A stretch of 64,000 bases of DNA from NCBI GenBank assembly GCA_002404865.1, contig DHKP01000015.1:36613-100612 (forward strand). Reading direction: 5' to 3'. A program made the position numbers and the translations under genes. This document shows positions 1 through 9,089 of this stretch, piece by piece (position 1 is the stretch's first letter; every line of letters starts with the position of its first letter). The notes beneath the pieces were generated by a model, which worked only from the letters and a program-made list of their open reading frames with translations, was not told the origin of the DNA and ran no database searches. This DNA comes from Caryophanales bacterium UBA4691 (lineage in GTDB: Bacteria; Bacillota_I; Bacilli_A; RFN20; CAG-826).

Positions 1-1836
1 ATCGTTGGGGAATCTGGCTCTGGGAAAAGCGTTACCTCCAAAGCGATTTTAGGAATCTTGGCGAATAACAAAATCATTGAAGGCGGCCAAATCCTTTATG
101 ATGGACAAGATTTGCTCAAAATCGACGAAGAGCATTTCCATAAAATCAGAGGCGTTAAGATTTCAATGATCTTCCAAGACCCTCTTTCTAGCCTTAACCC
201 AATCATGATTGTGGGGAAACAGCTTACCGAAGCCATCGAATTAAAGCATAAAGCCGATGTCAAAGAGGCCAAAAAAGACCTTGCTAGGTTTAATCACGCG
301 TTAATTCTTGCAGATAAGCTAATAGGAAAGGAATTACGCCAAAAAAGCGATGAAGCCTATCCTACTCGTTCCACAAAATATCTTTCCGTTTTGGAAAAAG
401 CACGCGACAAATGCCTATCTTTGTTCTCTTCTAAGAAAGAGAAGCCCATTACGGAAAAGAAGGAATATAACATCAATGATTACCTCCCTCTATTCGAGAA
501 AGCTGCCGAGCTCGATTGCAAAGAACGCGCAAAAGCAATCGAATTAGTCTTACCGAAATTAAAGAGAATCCTCACGGAAGAATTTGGAAAAGAAAACATC
601 TCCATCGAGGCGATCTATCTTTCGCTCAAAGCCTTAGCAAAAGAGACGAAACGCTGCGTCCTCCATATGGCTAACGCAAGCGATAACATCGTCGAAGTCT
701 TCCCAACCGTCAACAAGAACCACCTAGATACTTATCGCGATAGCAAAAAGAACATGGCTAAGCAAACCAAAGCCATGGAAAAATATCACGTAAATGACTT
801 CTATTCTCTCCCGCCTAGCGAAAGAGCGAAGCTCCCTGAAATCATCTTAAGCGTAGAAAATCAAATCGCTTCCTACAAAAAGGATCTCGAAGAGCTTATC
901 GCTCATTTAGAGAATCTCCTCAAATTGGATGATGATTACGTTAAATCCTACGCAAAAGAGGCCCTAAACGTTTACGAAGAGGCTTTGAAAATCCGCGCTT
1001 CAAAGCTCACAAAGCACGAAGCGAAAGAAAAAGCCATCAAGATGCTAGGAGAGGTCGGAATCGATGAGCCTGAACGCCGCTATAAGCAATACCCATTCGA
1101 ATTATCGGGCGGAATGAGGCAACGTATCGTCATCGCGATTGCTCTATGTTCCTCCCCAGAAGTGCTCATTTGCGATGAGCCCACTACCGCGCTAGACGTC
1201 ACCATCCAAGCGCAAATCCTCGAGCTCATCAATAAGCTCAAGGCGGAACGCAACTTATCCATCGTCTTCATCACCCATGACTTAGGGGTCGTTGCCAATA
1301 TGGCAGACGACATCGCTGTCATGTATGCGGGCAAAATCGTAGAATATGGCACCGCTAAAGAAATCTTCTACGATCCTCGTCACCCTTACACTTGGGCGTT
1401 GCTCGGATCAATGCCGGATTTAAATACCAAAGAAGAACTTAATGCGATCCCTGGCACTCCTCCCAATATGCTTCTCCCTCCAAAAGGAGATGCCTTCGCG
1501 GCTAGAAATGAGCACGCTTTAAAGATAGACGAATTAGAGCAACCCCCGTTCTTCGAAGTGTCGAAAACCCATTTCGCGGCGACTTGGAATTTGCATCCAA
1601 ACGCTAGAGACCTTCACGCTCCGGATGTCGTTATCGCGCGTATCAAAGACGCCTTAATGAAACACCCTGAAGCAACTCCGCTCCCTGATAATTACAAGAA
1701 CTCGATTCTTAACGATATCAAGGCAAAACCCGTTCCAGCGGAAAAAGAGGAGAAGCCAGTTGCAAAAGCGGCAAAAAGCGTTAAGACGACAAAAGCCAAA
1801 AAAGAACCAAAGAAGGAGGTAAAGCATGGAAAATAA
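1..1836 (+). CDS. oppD: Oligopeptide ABC transporter ATPase OppD (5' partial, large insertion)
   Basis: ATP-hydrolysing subunit of an Opp/Dpp-type peptide importer, acting at the cytoplasmic face of the membrane. The window opens inside the gene: the first visible codons already encode the Walker A loop (GESGSGKS, visible residues 3-10), so the start lies upstream. The Q-loop (MIFQDP) is near residue 59, the signature LSGGMRQR near 367, Walker B (VLICDEP) near 390 and the H-loop (ITHDLG) near 424. OppD proteins normally run from Q-loop to signature in about 70 residues. Here about 260 extra Lys/Glu-rich, probably helical residues (roughly 80-345) sit between them. A Lys/Ala-rich tail also extends the C-terminus. 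The stop overlaps the oppF start by 11 bases, so the two are translationally coupled. Other Opp subunits probably precede the window. Identity is very secure; the insertion's role is unknown. Confidence 0.95.
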   Translation: MVGESGSGKSVTSKAILGILANNKIIEGGQILYDGQDLLKIDEEHFHKIRGVKISMIFQDPLSSLNPIMIVGKQLTEAIELKHKADVKEAKKDLARFNHALILADKLIGKELRQKSDEAYPTRSTKYLSVLEKARDKCLSLFSSKKEKPITEKKEYNINDYLPLFEKAAELDCKERAKAIELVLPKLKRILTEEFGKENISIEAIYLSLKALAKETKRCVLHMANASDNIVEVFPTVNKNHLDTYRDSKKNMAKQTKAMEKYHVNDFYSLPPSERAKLPEIILSVENQIASYKKDLEELIAHLENLLKLDDDYVKSYAKEALNVYEEALKIRASKLTKHEAKEKAIKMLGEVGIDEPERRYKQYPFELSGGMRQRIVIAIALCSSPEVLICDEPTTALDVTIQAQILELINKLKAERNLSIVFITHDLGVVANMADDIAVMYAGKIVEYGTAKEIFYDPRHPYTWALLGSMPDLNTKEELNAIPGTPPNMLLPPKGDAFAARNEHALKIDELEQPPFFEVSKTHFAATWNLHPNARDLHAPDVVIARIKDALMKHPEATPLPDNYKNSILNDIKAKPVPAEKEEKPVAKAAKSVKTTKAKKEPKKEVKHGK

Positions 1837-3292
1837 AGATGCAAAAGCATTGCACAAAAGCTTCGATTACGAAAATGCTAAGCCTCTGCTCGAGGTTTCT
1901 CACCTTAAGCAATACTTCCGCTTTTCCGGCGGACCAATCGGCGGCTCAAAATACTTAAAAGCCGTTCACGACGTTTCCTTTAAAGTCTACAAAGGCGAAG
2001 TCTTCGGACTTGTGGGAGAATCAGGGTGCGGAAAGACCACAACAGGCCGCTCCATCATGAAGCTCTATGACATCACTAGCGGCGATGTATGGCTAGATGG
2101 CATCCGCATCAGTGCCGGTACCCGTTGGAACGAAAAAGAAATCAAGTGGACGAATATCCGCGCCAAAGACGCGGTAAAAACCCTCCGCTTTGAAGAAAAA
2201 GAAAACCTCAAAACTCTTCTTTCTTCCTATGAATCCAAGTGGGAGAAAAAAGACTTAAAGGGCATCCGTCACGAGCTCGAAGACGAAACGGTTGAATTCT
2301 ATCAAGAGAAAAAAGCGCTTCTAGACGATTACGACAAGAAAAACGCAATTCTAGAAGAGCAAATCAAAGAGAAAATCGCGGAAGCGAAAAAGATTTGCGA
2401 CGAGCAAGTCGAAAAAATCAAAGAGGCGAAACGCGATAACCGCAACTATAACAAAAACATTGCTCTAGCCGCCTTAAAAGAAGTCGAAGAGAAATACAAA
2501 GATTTCCTCCTTTCTATTCAAAACAAAAAGGAAGAAGAACTCTCCAATTCCGAAAAAGAGACGCTCAGTAACTACAAGGAGGAAAAGCGAAAAGCGAAGC
2601 ACGCGAATCTTGCTAACAAAGTCCAAATGATTTTCCAAGATCCTATCGCTTCGCTTAACCCCCGTATGACGGTGCGCAATATCATCGCCGAAGGGTTAAT
2701 CATCCAAGGTTGTCACGATAAGCAATTTATCAATGAAGAAGTTGCGCGTGTCCTAAAGCTAGTCGGGCTCGTCCCAGAGCACGCTAACCGCTACCCTCAC
2801 GAATTCTCAGGGGGTCAGCGCCAACGCATTGGTATCGCTAGAGCGGTCATTATGAACCCTGAGCTTATCGTCGCGGATGAACCGGTCAGTGCCCTAGATG
2901 TATCCGTCCAAGCACAAGTCATTAACCTACTTAACGAATTAAGAAACAACTTAGGTTTAACGATTATCTTCATCGCCCATAACTTAAGCGTCGTCAAATA
3001 CTTCTGCGATAGAATCGCCGTAATGTATTTCGGGAACCTCGTAGAAGTCGCTACTAGCGATGAACTCTTTCTCCATCCGCTCCATCCTTACACCCGTAGT
3101 CTTCTTAGTGCCGTCCCTTGCCCTGACCCAGTCACGGAAGCCTCGCGCACTAGGATCGTCTATAATCCAGCCAAAGACCACGACTATTCTAAGCAAGGTC
3201 CGACGTTCCGAGAAATCGTGCCAGGGCACTACGTTAGATGTAATGACGAAGAGGCGGAGCGCTACTTAAAAGAGCTGAAGGAGAAAAAATGA
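1826..3292 (+). CDS. oppF: Oligopeptide ABC transporter ATPase OppF (with coiled-coil insertion)
   Basis: Second ATPase of the peptide importer, expected to pair with OppD. The start ATG follows AAGGAGGT inside the end of oppD. Walker A (GESGCGKT) is at residues 64-71, the Q-loop MIFQDP near 268, the signature FSGGQRQR near 328 and Walker B (LIVADEP) near 350. An oligopeptide-transporter C-terminal segment (HPYTRSLLSAVP) follows. About 160 charged residues (roughly 100-262), with the composition of a coiled coil, are inserted between the Walker A helix and the Q-loop. This is a different position from the OppD insertion, which lies after the Q-loop. The gene ends in TGA overlapping the next ATG (ATGA). 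Family assignment is certain from the motifs; whether the two insertions contact each other is speculation. Confidence 0.95.
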   Translation: MENKDAKALHKSFDYENAKPLLEVSHLKQYFRFSGGPIGGSKYLKAVHDVSFKVYKGEVFGLVGESGCGKTTTGRSIMKLYDITSGDVWLDGIRISAGTRWNEKEIKWTNIRAKDAVKTLRFEEKENLKTLLSSYESKWEKKDLKGIRHELEDETVEFYQEKKALLDDYDKKNAILEEQIKEKIAEAKKICDEQVEKIKEAKRDNRNYNKNIALAALKEVEEKYKDFLLSIQNKKEEELSNSEKETLSNYKEEKRKAKHANLANKVQMIFQDPIASLNPRMTVRNIIAEGLIIQGCHDKQFINEEVARVLKLVGLVPEHANRYPHEFSGGQRQRIGIARAVIMNPELIVADEPVSALDVSVQAQVINLLNELRNNLGLTIIFIAHNLSVVKYFCDRIAVMYFGNLVEVATSDELFLHPLHPYTRSLLSAVPCPDPVTEASRTRIVYNPAKDHDYSKQGPTFREIVPGHYVRCNDEEAERYLKELKEKK

Positions 3293-3753
3293 AAGAAGAA
3301 AAGAAAGAGCTTAGTCAAGAAACAAAGAGCCCTTTCTTCTCGAAAATATTCTGGATTGAATTTGTCATCAGTTTCTTTGTAGGGCTAATTGTTGGGACAA
3401 TTATCGTTCTTACCGAATACTATGCCCAAAAAGGAAGTGGCTATCACATCAATCCTTATGCGATTGCGCTTGATGCCTTCGGAATATCTGGATTATTGCT
3501 ACTACTTCTTTATCTCCTCAATTACTTTGCGACACTCGGGGCATTTGACGCCCTTACTTACGCCGTACTACTCGTCCTTAACGTTGCCTTCCGTCCCTCT
3601 TATAAAAAGCACGGATTCCCAGCAACCTATTACGACTACAAACTCAAAAAGGCGAGCAAAGAAAGGAAACCGATCCATTCTATCTTGCTTGTAGCGATTC
3701 TCTTTCTAATCGTAGCGATAATCTTGCTTATCCTCTACGAAATCAATAAATAG
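3289..3753 (+). CDS. Small multi-pass membrane protein, DUF3899-like
   Basis: A 154-residue membrane protein with a charged N-terminus and four hydrophobic segments (about residues 22-45, 56-76, 80-100 and 128-150). The central pattern (DAFGISGLLLL... NYFATLGAFDALTYA) resembles DUF3899 membrane proteins of Firmicutes; I recognise this by eye and no search was run. The start overlaps the oppF stop by four bases and the gene is 18 bases from the next, so it is in the opp operon. No catalytic residues are visible and no function is claimed. It could be an accessory of the importer or simply co-transcribed. Confidence 0.75.
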   Translation: MKEEKKELSQETKSPFFSKIFWIEFVISFFVGLIVGTIIVLTEYYAQKGSGYHINPYAIALDAFGISGLLLLLLYLLNYFATLGAFDALTYAVLLVLNVAFRPSYKKHGFPATYYDYKLKKASKERKPIHSILLVAILFLIVAIILLILYEINK

Positions 3754-3771
3754 CAAAGAAAGGAAATATTT

Positions 3772-5472
3772 ATGAAAAAGAAAAAATTATTACTCACAAC
3801 CAGCGTTATTTTGTTACCGCTCCTCGCTTCTTGCGGCGATACCCCTAACGAAAACGTAATCACAAACGATGATTTAGCAAAAGGCGTTACCACCTATAAA
3901 GACAAAAGTGGCGCGGAAAAGCAACTTAACCGCAACACCCTTTATACCAATGCCGGAACCCCACACGTTGAAAGCCATCCAACGAATGGGAAGAAGCAAA
4001 AATTACTCGTTGCCCCAATCAAGTTCACGAAAGATCGTACCGATGACAAAGATACCATCAATGCGGATGACGCTCTTTACGAGAATATTCGGCTTGCTTT
4101 CAATGGGACAAAAGAGGAAATGGCGGGCAAAGGCTTCACAAGCGTCAGCGAATTCTATGAAGAATCTTCCTATGGGAAAGGGGCTTTCGATGCGGTTTTG
4201 CTTCCTAGTTGGGTAGATTTAGGGATGACCGCAAAAGAATTTAGAGAAAAATCTGGCGGTAATGGCGGAGTCTATGCGAGCAATTTGGTTCGTGATTGGT
4301 ACATCAAAGAATATGATAAAACAAACCACGGCTCACTAGGAGCGGACGCTGAACCTATCACCTATTTTGATAGCGATAACGATGGCTTTATCGATCTCAT
4401 GTGGAACGTTTACGCTTATCCTTATGATAACAATACGTCTAGTGACAATATGTTTTGGTGGGCCTATGTCACTTATACAGGAAATAAACCAAACAAGGCA
4501 GCTCCGACCGTACAAACATTAGGCTGGGCAAGCACAAACTTCATGAAATCTAGTTGCGACCCCCACACCTTCATTCATGAAACTGGTCATACGCTTGGGC
4601 TCGATGACTATTATGACTACAATAAGACTTGGAAACCGATGGCAAGTGTTGACTATATGGACCAAAACCTCGGCGACCACAATAGCTTCAGCAAATTCCA
4701 ATACGGCTGGGTGAATCCATGGGTCCTCAAAGAAGAAGACCTTATTGGTGGAAAAACAGCGGAAATCACCCTTGGTGATGCCGTAACGACAGGCGATTGC
4801 TTAGTCTTAGCGTCCCCAAATTACAACATGACAGCCTTTGACGAATATTTCATGGTCGAACTCGTCGGGCCATATGGATTAGCCAAAAACGATTACCTAA
4901 ATGGCTATGAAGGTACAACTGGCTTCACCGCTCCTGGGGTCCGCGTGCTCCACGTTGACGCGAGAGCCCAAGGTTCTGCTGGTCCTAGCGCTGACCGCCT
5001 TACGAGAGATTTTCTCACTGCAGATGATGTTGGCCAAAACGCAAAGGATCTTCGTATTGGCAATAGCTATCTAGGGCGTCAAGGATTAACAATCGATGGC
5101 GACTTCTATCCAATCAAAAACGGCAATAGTGTCATTAAAAGAAGTTTCAGCGAAGTATCGATGATGATGTCAAGCGGCTGGACAAGTGGGAATAGCTGGA
5201 TGAATAGTACCTCTTATAACGCCAAAAACGATGCCTTATTCACCACAAACCATACCTTCACTTTGACCGGGGAAAATAATGCGCTCGCCAAAGAATTCAT
5301 GCCAAGCCAATCCAATCTTTGGAACAAGTCCAAAGTCGTAAAAAGCGGGAATGGCGAGAATCAGAAGTACACAATCGACGAATCGATCACCTGCAACTTC
5401 AAGATGAGGGTCGGGAAGATCGAAACGACCGATACTGGCGCTAAAGTCACGCTTAAAATCACTTTGGCCTAA
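3772..5472 (+). CDS. Secreted M6-family (immune inhibitor A-like) metallopeptidase lipoprotein
   Basis: A predicted lipid-anchored zinc protease of 566 residues. The signal peptide ends in lipobox LASC (Cys21). The metal site HETGHTLGLDDYYD starts at His269 and matches the M6 pattern HExxHxxGLxDxYD, with the third ligand probably in DDYYD. A Met-turn-like segment (MASVDYMDQNLGDHNSFSK) follows, as in M6 peptidases. The Asp-rich DSDNDGFID segment around residue 203 looks like a calcium-binding loop. Start ATG is preceded by AAAGGAAA. As last gene of the opp operon it fits extracellular proteolysis feeding peptide import, although that link rests on position only. Family assignment is firm; the substrate is unknown. 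Confidence 0.88.
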   Translation: MKKKKLLLTTSVILLPLLASCGDTPNENVITNDDLAKGVTTYKDKSGAEKQLNRNTLYTNAGTPHVESHPTNGKKQKLLVAPIKFTKDRTDDKDTINADDALYENIRLAFNGTKEEMAGKGFTSVSEFYEESSYGKGAFDAVLLPSWVDLGMTAKEFREKSGGNGGVYASNLVRDWYIKEYDKTNHGSLGADAEPITYFDSDNDGFIDLMWNVYAYPYDNNTSSDNMFWWAYVTYTGNKPNKAAPTVQTLGWASTNFMKSSCDPHTFIHETGHTLGLDDYYDYNKTWKPMASVDYMDQNLGDHNSFSKFQYGWVNPWVLKEEDLIGGKTAEITLGDAVTTGDCLVLASPNYNMTAFDEYFMVELVGPYGLAKNDYLNGYEGTTGFTAPGVRVLHVDARAQGSAGPSADRLTRDFLTADDVGQNAKDLRIGNSYLGRQGLTIDGDFYPIKNGNSVIKRSFSEVSMMMSSGWTSGNSWMNSTSYNAKNDALFTTNHTFTLTGENNALAKEFMPSQSNLWNKSKVVKSGNGENQKYTIDESITCNFKMRVGKIETTDTGAKVTLKITLA

Positions 5473-5484
5473 TTGATAAAAGTT

Positions 5485-5518
5485 AAAGCAAGGAAATCGC
5501 TCCTTGCTTTTTCTTTTT
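5485..5518 (+). terminator. Rho-independent terminator of the opp-M6 operon
   Basis: AAAGCAAGGA (5485-5494) pairs perfectly with TCCTTGCTTT (5501-5510) around a six-base loop, followed by a T-rich run. It sits 12 bases after the M6 protease stop. Confidence 0.88.
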
Positions 5519-5628
5519 AAGTGGAGGGAACAAAATCTTCGAATATAGAAGAAAACCGCCGTTATAAAATCATTCGGAAAGCAAAATTCTTGATAGAAAA
5601 GGAGGGAACCTTTGTTTTTCTTTCAACG

Positions 5629-5660
5629 AAAAAAGGACCTAGTTTATTCACTAGATCCTT
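5629..5660 (-). terminator. Terminator of the InlB-repeat lipoprotein gene
   Basis: Read on the minus strand, AAGGATCTAGT and ACTAGGTCCTT form an 11-bp stem with one mismatch and a six-base loop, followed by T6. It lies 18 bases after the stop at 5679 and faces the terminator of the converging opp operon. Confidence 0.82.
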
Positions 5661-5678
5661 ATCAAGGTCCAATACTTA

Positions 5679-8600
5679 TTAATTCGAGGAAGAAGTCGTA
5701 TCTTTAAGAACTGGAGTAAAGGTAATCGTTACCTCACCATCAGGCATCGTGAAGCTAACGCCGTTAGTGATATCATAAGTAAACAAAACATCATTTTTGC
5801 CACTAGTGACCTTAAATTGGCTTTTGACAATGGTCTCGTAATTTTTGCTAATCGTTCCCTTAAGGTAGAATTTCACGTTCACGGTGTGACCAATATAGCA
5901 AGTGCTGTCACTCCTAGTATTATTGTTATCGAAAACATTCACGGTAACCTCGGTTTCGCTAGGACCAGTAATCACGACATTAACCTTTGCTTTCGCTTGC
6001 TCTGTTGTCGTTACTTTTAACGTTTGGTTCATAGTAACCGTAAATTCCATATCGGAAGTAATATCGGTTTCACCGAAAAGAACTTTCGTAAGATCATAGC
6101 CATTATTCGTCGTGACCTTTAAAGTAAGCTTTGTCCCTTCGTTTATAACGATTTTGCCATTCTCAGGAGGAAGAACGGTGTCGCCACTTTCGTCAGTAAA
6201 CAATAACGATGCAACGCCTTCGTCTTTCTCGAGCGTAATCGTATAAGTGGTTACTTCTATCGTTTTTACCACCACGGTCACGTTTTCATCAGGCATTGAG
6301 AAATGGTATTTGCCGTCATCGCCTTTCGTGACTTCTCCGCCGTTACTTAGACTCACCGCGTCGATCTTATATCCAACATTCGCCTTAAGATAGAAACTGA
6401 TATCTTCACCCGCAAAAGCGCTAGAGGCGCTAAGGGAGGTAAGCGAATACTCTTTCGCTGCAGCATCATAACCAATCGTGTGTTTTGTAGGAACTAAGAA
6501 GGTAATGGTGTATTTCTCCACAGCCGGGCTTTCCGGTATAGCGAATGTAAAGCCGCCACTGGAATAAACCATCTTTTCGCCATTGCAATATGCGGTAATA
6601 TCGGATTTGCTCGTTGTGACGCCGCTACTTAAAGTAGGAACGATTTTTAGCGTTGCACCCTTATAGGCTAAAGGAGATGCAGCGTCTTGTGGAACTTCTT
6701 TATTATCACTAGTAATATTTGTAACCGTGTAAGATTCGATATAATCGCCTTTTTCCACTTCTACAGGTATTCCTTCATCAATATCAAGGGTCACAACGAT
6801 GTCTTGATCGGGTAAAGAATCAATAACGAGACTGCCATCGTAAATGTCAAAAGTACCATTGGCTGTATAATCGGTTCCATCGCTTCCTTTTATGGATTTG
6901 ATTCCTTTGACGTAATAAGGAGTTTGCCCTTTAACAAGCAATGTTACTTTGTTGCCAGCGACAAGATTTTGAGTCTGACCCGTCACTTGGATTTTGTCTT
7001 GATCAGCGAATGTAACATTACTAAAGACTGTTGTGGCGGCTTTTGTTTCTACATGCAATGTAATCGTAGCTGTTTCGTTATAATACTTTACACTCGTATA
7101 TGTGTTATGCCCTTTATCAACAAAGTTATTTTTTCCTTCAACGTATGAAGTATAAGTCGAATTTGTGAAATACACTTTGCCGATTGCATACCCTTCTTTT
7201 GGCATAATGAACAACGCTAGAGTCGAAGAATTACATTTTTGACCAGAAGTAGCACCATAGATTGTATAACTTTCAGAATTCTCAAAGTTAACCTTAAATT
7301 TGCTACCCTTTTTATTAACCGGAACAATGAAAACAGTCGCATCAGAGCTTGGCATTACAAAAGAGCCGGTATAGGTAGTATTGCTATTGGGTAATTTGTT
7401 TTCCTGCACTTCCCCATTCAAAACAATGTAATAATCGTAGGCTTTACTAGGAATGGTTGCGACTATTGTAACTTTAGTTCCAGCTTCGAATTTTTGGTTG
7501 AAATCAAAGGAAGTAGAATCTACACCATTTATCGTAGCCTTAGTGACAAATGAGCAATACTCAAAGGTAGTGATTTTATATTCTGTAGAAACCGGGGCTT
7601 TCGCTTTGCTAATTAAGGTCACAGTAAGGTTCTCAGCGGGCATCGTGAAAGAATAGCTTGTTCCTTCGGTAATGGTGGACAAAGTGGTACCAGCGACACT
7701 AAGAGTTGGAACGCCATCGAGCTCATAGCCGTCTAATAACGTTAAAGTCATAGTGACGATTTTCCCTGCTTCAATTTGTGGATTTTCGCCTAGAGTAGTA
7801 CCATCGACCTCGAAAGTTACAGCGGTGATATGCTCGTCCTTCGTATAAGACAAAGAGTAAGTGTGAATAACGTTTTTAAGAGTTACGTTAATAGTGACGT
7901 CGCCTTCCGGCATGGTAAATGTATAGACGCCATCATTAAGAGCGTATTTAATTTCCGTTGTTCCGAATAAAACTTTTACTTCACCAAGCTCTTTTTCCTG
8001 ATCGGTAATCGCAATGGTGAATGTCACAGTTTCTCCCGCTTTTGCGGTTGTTTGATTTAAATTGACGGTCGCACCTTCCACTGGATTTACAGAAATGCTA
8101 TGACTTGGAGCAACGTATTTGCTCTTTAAAGTAATCGTCACATCCTCTTCTGGCATCGTGAAAGAATAGGTATCCCCGCTTTTTTCGAAAGTTAATCCGC
8201 TTAGGGAAGTAGTAGGCTCTCCATCCAAGAAATAGTTCTCTTCCATAGACACGATCATTTCGACTTTCTTGCCCGCTAAGACTTTTTCGCCATCTTGCAG
8301 TATTACACCATCGATTCTAAAAGTCGCGCTAGTAATGTGACTATCCTTATTGACAGTAATCCCAAAACTATGATTCACATCAATTAAAGTCGCTTGGATA
8401 GCAACATCGCCTTTTGGCATCGTGAACGAATACGTTCCATCATTTAATTCATAGGCGATGTCTTCGTTCCCTTTCGTGACTTTCACTTCGCCTAAAGCTT
8501 TGTGATAAGTATCGGCGATCGCGATTGTGAAAGTAACCGTGTCCCCTGCTTTTGCCTCGTTGACGTTTGTAGTGATCGTCGCGCCAGTTGGATTATTAAC

Positions 8601-8771
8601 CGCGATGTTATATGTTACTTCCGTCTCACTAGATTCGGTGTTTCCCGGGGACGATACCTCTCCCGTGGATACGCCGCTATCCGTTGAATCGGAACCAGGC
8701 GTTTCTTCGTTGCATGATGCTAAAGTCAATAGTGACGCTAATGCAACAAGCACAATACGATGTTTTTTCAT
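5679..8771 (-). CDS. Surface lipoprotein made of divergent InlB B-repeat-like modules
   Basis: A 1030-residue predicted surface lipoprotein. The start is the ATG at 8771, not the frame's earlier codons, because AAGGAGGGG lies just upstream and the lipobox LASC then falls at Cys20. After a Ser/Thr-rich linker to about residue 50, the rest is about ten repeats of 80-100 residues. Each ends in a strand like YSFTMPEGDVTI; close versions end modules near residues 120, 215, 310, 405, 830 and 1020, and weaker ones lie between. This is the signature of divergent InlB B-repeat (Flg_new_2-type) domains, which are beta-rich stalk or adhesion modules. No catalytic residues are seen. It is a single-gene transcript with its own promoter (8812-8839) and terminator. 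Adhesion or matrix binding is an inference. Confidence 0.85.
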   Translation of the reverse strand: MKKHRIVLVALASLLTLASCNEETPGSDSTDSGVSTGEVSSPGNTESSETEVTYNIAVNNPTGATITTNVNEAKAGDTVTFTIAIADTYHKALGEVKVTKGNEDIAYELNDGTYSFTMPKGDVAIQATLIDVNHSFGITVNKDSHITSATFRIDGVILQDGEKVLAGKKVEMIVSMEENYFLDGEPTTSLSGLTFEKSGDTYSFTMPEEDVTITLKSKYVAPSHSISVNPVEGATVNLNQTTAKAGETVTFTIAITDQEKELGEVKVLFGTTEIKYALNDGVYTFTMPEGDVTINVTLKNVIHTYSLSYTKDEHITAVTFEVDGTTLGENPQIEAGKIVTMTLTLLDGYELDGVPTLSVAGTTLSTITEGTSYSFTMPAENLTVTLISKAKAPVSTEYKITTFEYCSFVTKATINGVDSTSFDFNQKFEAGTKVTIVATIPSKAYDYYIVLNGEVQENKLPNSNTTYTGSFVMPSSDATVFIVPVNKKGSKFKVNFENSESYTIYGATSGQKCNSSTLALFIMPKEGYAIGKVYFTNSTYTSYVEGKNNFVDKGHNTYTSVKYYNETATITLHVETKAATTVFSNVTFADQDKIQVTGQTQNLVAGNKVTLLVKGQTPYYVKGIKSIKGSDGTDYTANGTFDIYDGSLVIDSLPDQDIVVTLDIDEGIPVEVEKGDYIESYTVTNITSDNKEVPQDAASPLAYKGATLKIVPTLSSGVTTSKSDITAYCNGEKMVYSSGGFTFAIPESPAVEKYTITFLVPTKHTIGYDAAAKEYSLTSLSASSAFAGEDISFYLKANVGYKIDAVSLSNGGEVTKGDDGKYHFSMPDENVTVVVKTIEVTTYTITLEKDEGVASLLFTDESGDTVLPPENGKIVINEGTKLTLKVTTNNGYDLTKVLFGETDITSDMEFTVTMNQTLKVTTTEQAKAKVNVVITGPSETEVTVNVFDNNNTRSDSTCYIGHTVNVKFYLKGTISKNYETIVKSQFKVTSGKNDVLFTYDITNGVSFTMPDGEVTITFTPVLKDTTSSSN

Positions 8772-8811
8772 AAACCCCCTCCTTACGAAGCTAAAACCCT
8801 CGATATGGGCT

Positions 8812-8839
8812 ACTATAAAAAAGGGGTAATCATTGTCAA
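8812..8839 (-). promoter_or_regulatory. Sigma-A-type promoter of the InlB-repeat lipoprotein
   Basis: On the minus strand TTGACA (8834-8839) and TATAGT (8812-8817) are separated by 16 bases. It sits about 40 bases upstream of the start codon at 8771 and is preceded by ATTAATGA, a context shared with the promoter at 58266-58293. Confidence 0.72.
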
Positions 8840-8997
8840 TCATTAATTTATTTTTTGACTTTTTATTTAATATTTTTGGTAAATTATGAGGAAGGAGTTT
8901 GCGACAATAGCAGCAAATATCGCAATGGCTTTAAGCAAAAGCAAGTGGAACATTGCTGATAAAACGTAAAATATAAAGTGCATATCGCAAATAAAAA

Positions 8998-9025
8998 TTG
9001 ACAATTAAGACATCGTTATTATATT
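8998..9025 (+). promoter_or_regulatory. Sigma-A-type promoter of the 9.1-13.6 kb lipoprotein operon
   Basis: TTGACA (8998-9003) and TATATT (9020-9025) with a 16-base spacer. The sequence AAATAAAAATTGACAAT around the -35 box recurs at the promoter at 13792. A 10-bp tandem repeat TTAAGTTAAT (9041-9050, 9051-9060) lies in the leader. From 8844 to 8997 the divergent gap holds only AT-rich DNA and a 27-codon ORF without a ribosome site. Confidence 0.72.
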
Positions 9026-9089
9026 AGGAAAATCATTAAATTAAGTTAATTTAAGTTAATGAAGTATTGTTTTAGGGGGAGGACGAAAA

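Noticed and set aside
8886..8969. 27-codon ORF (starts MRKEFATIAANIAMALSKSK)
   Set aside because: The peptide looks plausible, but there is no ribosome site or promoter of its own and it ends before the promoter at 8998; possibly a gene remnant.
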